From positions 1 to 64,000 of the forward strand of contig DVFJ01000028.1 in the NCBI GenBank assembly GCA_018713325.1: a DNA stretch of 64,000 nucleotides. The letters run 5' to 3'. This DNA comes from Candidatus Onthenecus intestinigallinarum (GTDB lineage Bacteria > Bacillota > Clostridia > Christensenellales > Aristaeellaceae). The notes under the pieces are model-generated. The model ran no database searches, was not told where the DNA came from, and worked only from the letters and a program-made list of their open reading frames with translations. Below are positions 51,149-60,261 of this stretch, piece after piece (within the stretch, counting starts at the first letter, position 1; each line of letters opens with the position of its first letter). Position numbers and translations under genes: made by a program.

Positions 51149-51673
51149 ATGGCAGAGCGTGTCAGGCGCGCGCGGCAGTTCAGCTATGCCATGCCGGCCG
51201 TGGACGGCACCGGCGCCTTGACGCCCCAGCCCGCCTGGGGCGAGGAAGGCGGCCGCGGCGCGCCCCCGCCCAGACGGCGCGCAAAGGAAAGGCCGGCGCG
51301 CCGTTTGCCGTCCCTGACCGCGGCGATGGTCGTGGCGCTGGCGGGCGTGCTGTGCGCGGCATGCTTCATGTCGCTCAGCCAGATCGCCTACGCGGCCCAG
51401 CTGCAAAAGGAGATCGAGAGCCTCCAGGCGAGCATCCGCCAGGAGCGGGAAAACAACCTGCTGCTCAATCAGGAGCTCACCGAGGCGACCGATGGCGAGA
51501 TGATCCGCAACTATGCCGTCAACAAGCTGGGCATGATCAAGCCTACCACCCAACAGGTCTTCAGCATCGCCCTTTCGCAGCCCATACAAGTGAATGAAGC
51601 GCAAGACACACCGGATGAAACGACGCAGGAAAGCATCGATTGGCTCGGCGTGATCTTGGGACTGCTCAACTAG
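51149..51673 (+). CDS. ftsL: FtsL/DivIC-like cell division protein
   Basis: This 174-residue bitopic protein has a basic, Arg/Pro-rich cytoplasmic N-terminus of about 55 residues and a single helix (LTAAMVVALAGVLCAACFMS). A coiled coil follows (LQKEIESLQASIRQERENNL), then a conserved end region IRNYAVNKLGMIKPT. It would join FtsQ and FtsB-type proteins at the septum. The gene name rests on topology and on its position between mraZ and the PBP gene. Confidence 0.82.
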   Translation: MAERVRRARQFSYAMPAVDGTGALTPQPAWGEEGGRGAPPPRRRAKERPARRLPSLTAAMVVALAGVLCAACFMSLSQIAYAAQLQKEIESLQASIRQERENNLLLNQELTEATDGEMIRNYAVNKLGMIKPTTQQVFSIALSQPIQVNEAQDTPDETTQESIDWLGVILGLLN

Positions 51674-51700
51674 CGGCCCCTGTCGGAGGGGGAATGCGGC

Positions 51701-53821
51701 TTGTTATCGCCGGGGATGACTGTACGAAAGCGTCTAATCTGGCTGACGGTCGGGTTCTGCCTCCTTTTTCTTACGCTGTGCGCGCGGCTGTTTCAGCTGC
51801 AGGTGCTGCGGGCCGAGGAACTGACGGCGCGCGGCGTCAGCCAGTGGACGCGCAGCGGCATCGTCGCCGCGCAGCGGGGGGACATCACCGACCGAAACGG
51901 CAAGCTGCTCGTGCAGAGCACCACGGCCTACATCGTCAGCGCAAACCCGCAGCAGGTGGAAAACCCTGCCGGCATGGCGCGCGTGCTGAACGAAGTGCTG
52001 GGCTTGGATGAGGAAACCGTCATCAACAGGGTTTCGGACAAGACCAAATCTTCCGTCATCCTCAAGCGGCAGGTGTCGCGCGAGGATGTCGACGCGCTGC
52101 GCGACCTGCGCGAACGCGAGGAAATCCAAAAAACCGGCGCGCTCAAGGGACTTTCCTTTGACGAGGATACAAAAAGATGGTATCCTATGGGGGCGCATCT
52201 TTCGCAGGTGCTGGGCCTGACCAACGTGGACAGCGTGGGCCAGTCGGGGCTGGAACAGTACTACGAGGATTATCTGGCCGGCGAACCGGGCAAAATCGTC
52301 TCCGAGGTGGATGCAAAGGCCCGCACGCTGGCGGACGGCGAGCGACAGTATATCCCCGCAACGCCGGGCAACACCCTGCGACTGACCATCGACCGCGAGA
52401 TCCAGAGCTTCGTTGAGCGCGCGCTGCGCGAGTGCATCGAGGTCAACGAGGCCGCCAGCGTGCAGGCCATCGTCATGGACGTGAATACGGGCGCAGTGCT
52501 CGCCATGTCCATGAAGCCCGACTACGACCCCAACGACCCGCCGCGAGACGACGCGCAGGCCCTGCAGAGCCTGATGCGCATCACGGCGATCAGCGATGCG
52601 TACGAGCCGGGATCCACGTTCAAGATGCTCACTGCCGCCGCGGCCATCGACAGCGGCGTCACCAACCCGCAGGACGCGTTTTACTGCTCCGGACGCATCA
52701 CGGTCAGCGGCGACACCATTCGCTGCTGGGGCAACCCGCACGGCGCGCAGACGATGGCGCAGGCGCTGCAAAACTCCTGCAACCCCGTGTTCGTCGAGCT
52801 GGCGCTGCGCCTGGGGACGGACCGGATGTACCGCTACCTGCGGGCGTTCGGCCTGGGCGCGACCACGGGCATCGACCTACCAGGAGAGGCCGCGGGCATC
52901 CTGATCGGCGCGAACAGCGTCAAGGACGTCGACCTGGCGCGCATTGGCTTTGGCCAGAGCGTGGCGGTGACGCCGCTGCAGATGATCACCGCGGCCTGCG
53001 CGGTGGTCAACGGCGGGCGGCTGATGCGCCCGTACATCGTGCAGGAGGTGCTGGACGCGGACGGCGCGGTCGTGGAGCGCACGCAGCCGCACGTGGTCGC
53101 CACGCCCATCACCGCGGAGACCTCCGCAACCATGCGCACGTTGCTGGAGGCGGTCGTCGCCGAGGGCGGCGGCAAGAATGCGCAGGTCGAGGGCTACCGC
53201 GTGGGCGGCAAGACCGGCACGGCGCAGGTATACAAGGATGGCAAGATCGCGCGGGACGTGCACATCGGCTCGTTCATCGGCTTTGCGCCGGCGGATGATC
53301 CCCAAATCGCCGTGCTCGTGATCGTGAACGAGGCGTCCGTCTACGTCGACTACGGCGGCACGACCGCCGCGCCGTTTGCGGCGCAGATCCTGCAGGAGAC
53401 GCTGCAATACCTGGGCGTCGCGCCCTACGAGACGCAGACGCGCGCGCAGGTGGAGGTGCCGGAGACGCGCGGGCTCACGGTCGCGCAGGCGAAGGCGCTG
53501 CTGCAGGAGGCGGGGCTGGAGGCGATGGTGGACGGCGCACAGGACGTCGTGCTGTCGCAGATGCCGCTGCCCGGCGCGACGATGCAGGAAGGCTCGATTG
53601 TGATGCTCTACGTCACGGAGGGCGAGCCGATCACCGCGCAGGATCTGGTGCTCGTGCCGGACGTGCTCGGCCAGCCCATCGTGGAGGCCAGCCGCCTGCT
53701 GCGCGCGCGCAAGCTGGAACTGCTCATCGAGGGAAGCGGACTGGCCACGCGTCAGACGCCCGCCGCCGGCACGTATGTGGAGCCCGGCACGCAGGTGACC
53801 GTCTCCTTTGACATACCGTAG
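51701..53821 (+). CDS. Class B penicillin-binding protein with two PASTA domains (SpoVD/PBP2B type)
   Basis: This 706-residue transpeptidase cross-links septal or spore-cortex peptidoglycan. It has an N-terminal helix (LIWLTVGFCLLFLTLCARLF), a dimer domain with RGDITDRNGKLL, and a transpeptidase domain. The catalytic Ser305 is in EPGSTFKM, with SCN at Ser359 and KTGT at Lys504. Two C-terminal PASTA repeats follow (EVPETRGLTVAQAKALLQEA and VPDVLGQPIVEASRLLRARK). Start TTG 51701 follows GGAGGGGG. Whether it serves division (FtsI) or sporulation (SpoVD) cannot be told. Confidence 0.93.
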   Translation: MLSPGMTVRKRLIWLTVGFCLLFLTLCARLFQLQVLRAEELTARGVSQWTRSGIVAAQRGDITDRNGKLLVQSTTAYIVSANPQQVENPAGMARVLNEVLGLDEETVINRVSDKTKSSVILKRQVSREDVDALRDLREREEIQKTGALKGLSFDEDTKRWYPMGAHLSQVLGLTNVDSVGQSGLEQYYEDYLAGEPGKIVSEVDAKARTLADGERQYIPATPGNTLRLTIDREIQSFVERALRECIEVNEAASVQAIVMDVNTGAVLAMSMKPDYDPNDPPRDDAQALQSLMRITAISDAYEPGSTFKMLTAAAAIDSGVTNPQDAFYCSGRITVSGDTIRCWGNPHGAQTMAQALQNSCNPVFVELALRLGTDRMYRYLRAFGLGATTGIDLPGEAAGILIGANSVKDVDLARIGFGQSVAVTPLQMITAACAVVNGGRLMRPYIVQEVLDADGAVVERTQPHVVATPITAETSATMRTLLEAVVAEGGGKNAQVEGYRVGGKTGTAQVYKDGKIARDVHIGSFIGFAPADDPQIAVLVIVNEASVYVDYGGTTAAPFAAQILQETLQYLGVAPYETQTRAQVEVPETRGLTVAQAKALLQEAGLEAMVDGAQDVVLSQMPLPGATMQEGSIVMLYVTEGEPITAQDLVLVPDVLGQPIVEASRLLRARKLELLIEGSGLATRQTPAAGTYVEPGTQVTVSFDIP

Positions 53822-53866
53822 GGAATTGAAAAAACGCCGCTGCGGCGGCAGGCCGGAGGAATGACG

Positions 53867-55324
53867 ATGTACTTGAAGGATTTGCTCATAGACGTACCCG
53901 AGGTGCTGGAGCTGCGCGGCGACGGGCAGACGCAGATCGAGAGCCTGAGCGCCGATTCGCGCAAGCAGACGCAGGCCGGGCTCTTCTTCTGCTTCCGCGG
54001 GGCGAACTTCGACGCGCACGACTTCGCCGCCCAGGCGGCGGAGAACGGCAGCGTCGCGCTGGTCGTCGAGCGCTGGCTGCCCGACGTGCGGGCGGCACAG
54101 GTGCTCGTCTCCGATGCGCGCGCGGCCATGGCGCGCATCGCCAGCGCCTTCTACGGGCACCCGCAGCGGCGCATGCGCATGGTGGGCGTCACCGGCACCA
54201 AGGGCAAGACGACGACGACCTATCTGCTCAAGTCCATCTGCGAGCAGGCGGGCATGAAGTGCGGCCTGATCGGCACGACGGGCAACATGATCGGCGCGCG
54301 CATGCTCGACAGTAAACTGACGACCCCGGACCCCATCGAGCTGTACGATACGCTGCGCACGATGGCCGACGAGGGCGTGCAGGTCGTATGCATGGAGGTC
54401 TCGGCACATGCGCTGGCGCTGCGCAAGCTCGTGGGCATGTCCTTCGAGGCGGCCGCCTACACGAACCTGTCGCTGGATCACCTGGACTTCTTCGGCACGA
54501 TGGAACACTACCGTGACGCCAAGCGCAGGCTGTTTGCGGACGGGCTGTGCCAGAACGCGGCGTTCAACGCCGACGAGGAGACGACGCCGGAGGTCTGCGC
54601 GGACCTGAATCTGCCGTGCATGACGTTCGGCATCAGTCAGAACGCCGATCTGTACGCGCGCGACATCGAGATCTCCGAGAACGGCGTATTCTTCACGCTC
54701 AACCTGCGCGGCCTGCACAGCGCTGATATCCACCTGCGCATGACGGGCATGTTCAACGTCTACAACGCCCTGGCGGCTACCGCCCTGGCGATGATCCTGG
54801 GCATTGACCTGGATACGATCAAGCGCGGCCTGGAGGCGGTGCGCAGCGTGCCCGGCCGCATTGAGATGCTGGAGCTGGACACGCCCTACCGCATGATCCT
54901 GGACTACTCGCACTCGCCCGACGCGCTGGACAACATCCTGCGCACGGTGCGCACGTTCACGCGCGGGCGGCTGATCGCGCTGTTCGGCTGCGGCGGCGAC
55001 CGCGACCGCCAGAAGCGGCCGGTCATGGGCCGCATCAGCGGCCAGCTGGCCGACCTGTCCATCCTCACCAGCGACAACCCGCGCAGGGAGGATCCCATGC
55101 AGATCCTGACGGCCATCGAGGACGGCATCCGCGAGACGGACGGCAAGTACGTCATCATTGAGAACCGACGCGAGGCCATCCGTTACGCGATGCAGGTCGC
55201 GCAGGAGGGCGACGTGATCGTGCTGTGCGGCAAGGGCCACGAGACCTATCAGGACATCGGCGGCGTGAAGTATCCGTTCGACGAAAAGTGCGTGGTGCGC
55301 GAACTGCTCGCAGAGCAGGAGTGA
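53867..55324 (+). CDS. murE: UDP-MurNAc-tripeptide synthetase, meso-diaminopimelate adding
   Basis: This Mur ligase of about 485 residues adds the third peptide residue. ATP motif GVTGTKGKTTTTYLLKSICE, a central domain with ANLSLDHLDFF-like TNLSLDHLDFFGTMEHYRDA, and the C-terminal LTSDNPRREDPMQI are visible. DNPR is the motif that selects meso-diaminopimelate over lysine. ATG 53867 is spaced seven bases from GGAGG; ATG 53861 is too close. murF, which often follows, is absent; mraY starts 12 bases later. Confidence 0.94.
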   Translation: MYLKDLLIDVPEVLELRGDGQTQIESLSADSRKQTQAGLFFCFRGANFDAHDFAAQAAENGSVALVVERWLPDVRAAQVLVSDARAAMARIASAFYGHPQRRMRMVGVTGTKGKTTTTYLLKSICEQAGMKCGLIGTTGNMIGARMLDSKLTTPDPIELYDTLRTMADEGVQVVCMEVSAHALALRKLVGMSFEAAAYTNLSLDHLDFFGTMEHYRDAKRRLFADGLCQNAAFNADEETTPEVCADLNLPCMTFGISQNADLYARDIEISENGVFFTLNLRGLHSADIHLRMTGMFNVYNALAATALAMILGIDLDTIKRGLEAVRSVPGRIEMLELDTPYRMILDYSHSPDALDNILRTVRTFTRGRLIALFGCGGDRDRQKRPVMGRISGQLADLSILTSDNPRREDPMQILTAIEDGIRETDGKYVIIENRREAIRYAMQVAQEGDVIVLCGKGHETYQDIGGVKYPFDEKCVVRELLAEQE

Positions 55325-55336
55325 GGAGGAATCGGC

Positions 55337-56338
55337 ATGCAAAGGATGATCTGGGCGGTGCTTGCGGCGTTCCTGCTGTCGCTGGCGGTGGGGCCCGTGA
55401 TGCTCCCGGCGCTCAAGCGCCTGAAGTTCGGACAGAACATCTACGAGCTGGCGCCCAAGAGCCATCAGAAAAAGCAGGGCGTGCCCACCATGGGCGGCCT
55501 GATGATCGCGCTGGTGACGCTCGTCGTAGCGCTCGCGCTGCACACGGGCGGCTTTGACGTCAAGACGGACATGATGCTCGCGGTGCTGTTGCTCGCGCTG
55601 GGCAACCTGTGCATCGGCTTTGCCGACGACATGACCAAGATCCGCCGCGGCAAGAACGGCGGTTTGACGCCCTCGCAGAAGATGATCTGTCAGGCGCTGC
55701 TGGCGGCGGCCTTCTCGGCGTACTGCTACTTTCACCCGCTGGTGGGCGACCACATCATCGTGCCGTTCCTGGGCGTCGAGTGGGACCTGGGCGTGTTTTA
55801 CATCCCGGCGGCGATGTTCGTGATCGTCGGCACGACCAACAGCGCGAACCTGCTGGACGGCCTGGACGGCCTGCTCGGCTCTGTCGCGCTGGTGGACATG
55901 GCCACGCTCGGCCTGCTCGCACTGTTTGCGGCGGCGGCGGTCTCGGGCATGGATGCGACCAACCTGGGCAACCTGGCGGTGCTGTGCTGTGCGCTGGCCG
56001 GCGCGTGCATGGGCTTCCTGCGCTTCAACATCTACCCCGCGCGGCTGTTCATGGGCGACACGGGCTCGATGTTCATCGGCGGCGCGGTCGTGGGCGCGGC
56101 GCTGCTGCTGCGCCTGCCGCTGCTGCTGGTGCTGATCGCATTCTGCATGCTGATCTCCAGCCTGTCGGACATCATCCAGATCACCTACTTCAAGCTCACG
56201 CACGGCAAGCGCGTGTTCAAGATGGCGCCGATTCACCACCACTTCGAGCTGTGCGGCATCCCGGAGCCGAAGATCGTGACGATGTACACGCTCGTCACGG
56301 TGGCGCTGTGCCTGCTGGCCATCCTGAGCGTGGCCTGA
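55337..56338 (+). CDS. mraY: Phospho-MurNAc-pentapeptide transferase
   Basis: This 333-residue polytopic enzyme makes lipid I on the inner face of the membrane. Signature loops are SHQKKQGVPTMGGLMI near the N-terminus, GFADDMTKIRRGKNGGLTPS (catalytic Asp pair), TTNSANLLDGLDGLLGSVAL and FMGDTGSMFIGG, then MAPIHHHFELCGIPEPKIV (His triad). About ten membrane helices are seen. RBS GAGGAGGAATC precedes ATG 55337. A terminator-like hairpin separates it from murD. Confidence 0.97.
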   Translation: MQRMIWAVLAAFLLSLAVGPVMLPALKRLKFGQNIYELAPKSHQKKQGVPTMGGLMIALVTLVVALALHTGGFDVKTDMMLAVLLLALGNLCIGFADDMTKIRRGKNGGLTPSQKMICQALLAAAFSAYCYFHPLVGDHIIVPFLGVEWDLGVFYIPAAMFVIVGTTNSANLLDGLDGLLGSVALVDMATLGLLALFAAAAVSGMDATNLGNLAVLCCALAGACMGFLRFNIYPARLFMGDTGSMFIGGAVVGAALLLRLPLLLVLIAFCMLISSLSDIIQITYFKLTHGKRVFKMAPIHHHFELCGIPEPKIVTMYTLVTVALCLLAILSVA

Positions 56339-56352
56339 GGTTTCGACCGACC

Positions 56353-56378
56353 CGCGGGCGTCGCCCGCGTTTTTTTGG
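56353..56378 (+). terminator. Terminator-like hairpin between mraY and murD
   Basis: A perfect seven-base stem CGCGGGC/GCCCGCG with loop GTC is followed by T7, inside the division cluster. The murD ribosome-binding site GGAGGTG begins at the last T. It may attenuate downstream expression. Confidence 0.7.
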
Positions 56379-56389
56379 AGGTGTTGTCT

Positions 56390-57751
56390 TTGCAGTGGAA
56401 GGACAGGCGCGCGCTGGTCGTGGGGCTGGCGCGCAGCGGCGTGGCCGCGGCCGGGCTGCTATGTCGGCTCGGCGCGCATGTGACGGCCAACGACTCCAAG
56501 CCGCTGGAGAAGCTGGCGGATGCGCAGGAGCTGCAGGCGCTGCCGGCGGACCTGCGGCTCGGACAGCCGGCGGAGCCGCTGCTGGAGGGGCATGACCTGC
56601 TCGTCATCAGCCCCGGCATCCCGTACGCGGCGCCCTTCATCCAGAAGGCGCTGGCGATGGGCATCGAGGTCGTGGGCGAGGTCGAGCTGGCGGCGCGCGT
56701 CAGCCGTGCGCCGCTGGTGGCGATCACGGGCACCAACGGCAAGACGACGACCACGACGCTGACCGGCGAGATCCTGAAGGCCGCCGGCTTTCGCACGTTC
56801 GTCGTGGGCAACATCGGCTATCCGTTCAGCGCGATCGCCGATCAGGCCGGGCCGGAGGACCGCGTCGTGTGCGAGATCTCGTCGTTCCAGTGCGAGAGCA
56901 TGTCGCGCTATCACCCGCAGGTTGGCGCGGTGCTCAACATCACGGAGGATCACCTCAACCGCCACGGCGACATGCGCACCTACGTGCAGATGAAGCGGCG
57001 CATCTTCCGGAACCAGACGAAGGCGGACGTCGCCGTCTTCAACCGGGACGACGCGACCTGCCGGGAGATGGCGCAGGGCCTGTGCGGGCGCGTGGCGTAC
57101 TTCTCGCGCCGGGAGGCCGTGCCCTTTGGCGCCTATGCGCAGGACGGGGGCGTATACCTGCGCCTGGACGGCGACGCGCGGCGTCTGTGCGGCGCGGACG
57201 ACATCTTCATCCCCGGCCCGCACAACCTGGAAAACGCGCTGGCGGCCGCGCTGCTCGCGTCGCTCATGGGCGCGCCGGACGGGGCCATCGCGCGCACGCT
57301 GCGCACGTTCCGCGGCGTCGAGCACCGCATTGAATTCGTGCGCGAGTGGGAAGGCGTGCGCTACATCGACGACTCGAAGGGCACGAACGTGGACGCCACC
57401 TGTCACGCCGTCGAGGCGATGACCGCGCCGACGCTGCTCATCCTGGGCGGCAGCGAAAAGAACGTCGACTTTGCGCCGCTGGCCGAGGCCATAAGGCGCA
57501 GCGGACACATCGAGGCGGCCGTGCTCGTCGGCCAGACCGCGGACAAGATCGCCGCCGCGCTGGACGCGGCCGGCTACAAAAGCTACGTGCACGAAGGCTA
57601 CTCGCTGGAAAGAGCGGTCGCCCGCTGCCGCAGCATGGCCAAACCCGGATACAACGTGCTGCTCTCTCCTGCGTGCGCAAGTTTTGACATGTTTGAAAAC
57701 TGCGAACAGCGGGGGGACGCCTTCAAAGCCCTGGTCATGGAGATGAAATGA
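56390..57751 (+). CDS. murD: UDP-MurNAc-L-alanine:D-glutamate ligase
   Basis: This Mur ligase of about 453 residues adds D-Glu to UDP-MurNAc-L-Ala. An N-terminal Rossmann-like start (RRALVVGLARSGVAAAGLL) leads to LVISPGIPYAAPFIQKAL and ATP motif VAITGTNGKTTTTTLTGEIL. LNITEDHLNRHGDMRTYVQM and the C-terminal RYIDDSKGTNVDATCHAVEA follow, typical of MurD. Start TTG 56390 is six to seven bases from GGAGGTG; the earlier in-frame TTG 56375 overlaps that site. ftsW follows after 28 bases. Confidence 0.94.
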   Translation: MQWKDRRALVVGLARSGVAAAGLLCRLGAHVTANDSKPLEKLADAQELQALPADLRLGQPAEPLLEGHDLLVISPGIPYAAPFIQKALAMGIEVVGEVELAARVSRAPLVAITGTNGKTTTTTLTGEILKAAGFRTFVVGNIGYPFSAIADQAGPEDRVVCEISSFQCESMSRYHPQVGAVLNITEDHLNRHGDMRTYVQMKRRIFRNQTKADVAVFNRDDATCREMAQGLCGRVAYFSRREAVPFGAYAQDGGVYLRLDGDARRLCGADDIFIPGPHNLENALAAALLASLMGAPDGAIARTLRTFRGVEHRIEFVREWEGVRYIDDSKGTNVDATCHAVEAMTAPTLLILGGSEKNVDFAPLAEAIRRSGHIEAAVLVGQTADKIAAALDAAGYKSYVHEGYSLERAVARCRSMAKPGYNVLLSPACASFDMFENCEQRGDAFKALVMEMK

Positions 57752-57779
57752 CCTCGCCCCGCTGCAAAAGAAGTGGGGG

Positions 57780-58916
57780 ATGGCATTGCTCTGTGTGGTC
57801 AAGCGCATGGCCCGCCCGCAGCGGGGCGTGGATTTGAGCGTCGTGGTGTGCATGGTGCTGCTGCTGCTCTTCGGGCTGGTCGTGCTCTTCAGCGCGACGT
57901 ACTACACCGCGCAGGACAGCGGCGACGCGCTGGCGACGGTCAAAAAACAGCTGGTCGGCATCGGCCTGGGCGCGGCGGCGTGCTTCGTGCTCTCGCGTGC
58001 CGACTACCGGATCTTCATGCGCCCGCCGGTCGTGCTGGCGATGCTGGCGGCCAGCGCGGTGCTGCTCGTGCTCGTGCTGGTGCCGGGCGTGGGCGTATAC
58101 GTCAACGGCTCGCGCCGCTGGCTGAACCTGGCGGGGCTGAGCTTTCAGCCCTCGGAGTTTGCCAAGTTCGCGATGGTCGCATTCATGGCCGGCGCGCTGA
58201 CGCGGCGCGGCGAGCGGATCGACCGGCTCTTCACCGGCATTGCGCCGCTGCTGTGCGTGCCGGGCGTGATGTTCCTGCTGATTCTGGAGCAGCCCAACCT
58301 CTCCACCGGCGGCAGCATCCTCATCGTCGCGGTGCTGATGCTGCTCGTCGCGGGCGCCAGATGGCGCCACCTGGCGCTGCTGGGCGCGGGCGGGCTGTGC
58401 CTGGGCGCGGCCTATGCCTGGAGCGCGCCCTACCGGCGCGAGCGCCTGCTCTCCTTCCGCGACCCGTTCGCCAAGATGAGCGACGAGGGCTACCAGCTCT
58501 CGCAGTCGCTCATCGCGTTCGGCTCCGGCGGCCTGTTTGGCCGCGGGCTGGGCATGGGCCGGCAGAAGTTCGCCTACCTGCCCTATCCGGAGTCGGACTT
58601 CATCTTCGCCATCGTCGGCGAGGACTTCGGCCTCGTGGGCTGCGCCGCGGTCATCGCGCTGTTCGCGGCGTTCGTCTTCTCCGGCATCCGCGTGGCGCTG
58701 ACCTGCCCGGACCGGTTCGGCGCGCTGCTGGCCGCCGGCATCACGACGATGATCGGCGTGCAGGCGTTTCTGAACATCGGCGTGGTCATCGGCATCCTGC
58801 CCACGACCGGCCTGCCGCTGCCGTTCTTCAGCGCGGGCGGCACGTCCGTGAGCCTCATGATGGCGGCGGTCGGCGTGCTGCTGTCGATCTCGCGCACCTG
58901 CGAACAGCTGCGCTGA
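57780..58916 (+). CDS. ftsW: SEDS-family peptidoglycan polymerase FtsW (or SpoVE)
   Basis: This 378-residue protein with about ten membrane helices polymerises lipid II together with a class B PBP. Family motifs are VNGSRRWLNLAGLSFQPSEF and AKFAMVAFMAG, YQLSQSLIAFGSGGLFGRGL, PYPESDFIFAIVGEDFGLVG and LPTTGLPLPFFSAGGTSVSL. Position between murD and murA matches FtsW/SpoVE of Bacillota, where murG usually follows but is missing here. The start is less certain: ATG 57780 abuts GTGGGGG, and TTG 57786 is an alternative. Confidence 0.93.
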   Translation: MALLCVVKRMARPQRGVDLSVVVCMVLLLLFGLVVLFSATYYTAQDSGDALATVKKQLVGIGLGAAACFVLSRADYRIFMRPPVVLAMLAASAVLLVLVLVPGVGVYVNGSRRWLNLAGLSFQPSEFAKFAMVAFMAGALTRRGERIDRLFTGIAPLLCVPGVMFLLILEQPNLSTGGSILIVAVLMLLVAGARWRHLALLGAGGLCLGAAYAWSAPYRRERLLSFRDPFAKMSDEGYQLSQSLIAFGSGGLFGRGLGMGRQKFAYLPYPESDFIFAIVGEDFGLVGCAAVIALFAAFVFSGIRVALTCPDRFGALLAAGITTMIGVQAFLNIGVVIGILPTTGLPLPFFSAGGTSVSLMMAAVGVLLSISRTCEQLR

Positions 58917-58980
58917 CGCCCTTCACACCCTTCCCGCCTTCGCCATAGAGTAATAGCGACAAGGCGTTGGAGGTGTGCGG

Positions 58981-60246
58981 ATGGAAAGGTTTCGGGTAGA
59001 GGGCGGGCACAGGCTGTCGGGCGCGGTGCGCGTGCACTGCGCCAAGAACGCGGTGCTGCCGATCCTCGCGGGGGCGATCCTGGCGGACGACCCGACGACG
59101 GTGCTGGACTGCCCCGACATTGCGGATGTCAGCAACATGGTGCGCATCCTGCAGACGCTGGGATGCGAGGTGTCCGCGCAGGGCGCGGCGCTGCGGGTGG
59201 ATCCGTCGTCCATCCACAGCGACACGATGCCGGAGGATCTGTCCAAGCGGCTGCGCTCGTCCGTGTTCATGATGGGCGCGCTGCTGGGCCGCCTGCGCCG
59301 GGCGGTCGTTCCGTATCCGGGCGGATGTGAGATCGGTCAACGCCCGATCGACCTGCACCTGTCGGGCCTTACGGCGCTGGGCGTGGACATCCGCGAGGAG
59401 GGCGGCCTGGTCGTGTGCGACGGAGGCCGGATGCGCGGGGGCGAGGTGCACCTGGACTATCCGAGCGTGGGCGCGACGGAAAACGTGATGATGGCCGCGG
59501 CGCGCATTCCGGGCCGCACGGTGATCCACAACGCCGCGCGCGAGCCGGAGATCGCGGACCTGCAGCGGTTCCTGAATGCCTGCGGCGCGCGCATCGCGGG
59601 CGCGGGCAGCGCCACGATCGAGATCGAGGGCGTACGGCGCATGCGCGGCGCTACATACCGTCCGATGCCTGACCGGATCGAGGCGGGCACGCTGCTGGCG
59701 GCGGCCGCCGCCACGGGCGGCGAGGTGGAACTGACCGACGCGCCGGTGGAGGAGCTGGGGGCGGTCATGGCCAAGCTGCGCGAGATGGGCTGCCGCGTCG
59801 AGGCGGGCGCAGGGCGCGTGGCGCTGGCCGCTCCGCCGCGGCTGGACAGCCCGGGACAGCTGATCACGCTGCCGTATCCGGGATTTCCCACCGACATGCA
59901 GGCGCAGATGCTGGCGCTCACATGCTGCGCGCGCGGCACGTCGATCATCACGGAGACGGTCTTCGAAAACCGCTTCACGCACGTGGGCGACCTGCGGCGC
60001 ATGGGCGCGAACATCGTGGTCAAGGACCGCACGGCGATCGTGCGCGGCGTGCGGTCGCTGCACGGCGCGCGGGTGTGCGCACGCGACCTGCGTGGCGGCG
60101 CGGCGCTGCTGATTGCAGGGCTGGCGGCGCACGGCGAGACGGTCGTGGAGGGCGCGGAGCTCATCGACCGCGGATATGAACGGCTGGAGTGGATGCTCGG
60201 CGGTCTGGGCGCCCGGATCCGGCGAGAACGGCAGACGGACGAATGA
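58981..60246 (+). CDS. murA: UDP-GlcNAc 1-carboxyvinyltransferase
   Basis: This 421-residue enzyme transfers enolpyruvate from PEP to UDP-GlcNAc, the first committed wall step. The N-terminal VEGGHRLSGAVRVHCAKNAV contains the catalytic Lys. VVPYPGGCEIGQRPIDLHLS carries the PEP-binding Cys at residue 116, which predicts fosfomycin sensitivity at the target level. The C-terminal ENRFTHVGDLRRMGANIVV is typical. RBS GGAGGTG precedes ATG 58981. It is one of possibly two MurA copies in the genome, as usual in Bacillota. Confidence 0.95.
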   Translation: MERFRVEGGHRLSGAVRVHCAKNAVLPILAGAILADDPTTVLDCPDIADVSNMVRILQTLGCEVSAQGAALRVDPSSIHSDTMPEDLSKRLRSSVFMMGALLGRLRRAVVPYPGGCEIGQRPIDLHLSGLTALGVDIREEGGLVVCDGGRMRGGEVHLDYPSVGATENVMMAAARIPGRTVIHNAAREPEIADLQRFLNACGARIAGAGSATIEIEGVRRMRGATYRPMPDRIEAGTLLAAAAATGGEVELTDAPVEELGAVMAKLREMGCRVEAGAGRVALAAPPRLDSPGQLITLPYPGFPTDMQAQMLALTCCARGTSIITETVFENRFTHVGDLRRMGANIVVKDRTAIVRGVRSLHGARVCARDLRGGAALLIAGLAAHGETVVEGAELIDRGYERLEWMLGGLGARIRRERQTDE

Positions 60247-60261
60247 AAGCAGGTGGAATGG

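Noticed and set aside
52877-56242. A 1121-codon open frame on the minus strand across the PBP, murE and mraY genes
   Set aside because: It is a GC-driven shadow of plus-strand genes with clear motifs; its translation is low-complexity Arg/Ala/His/Gln sequence without any family pattern.
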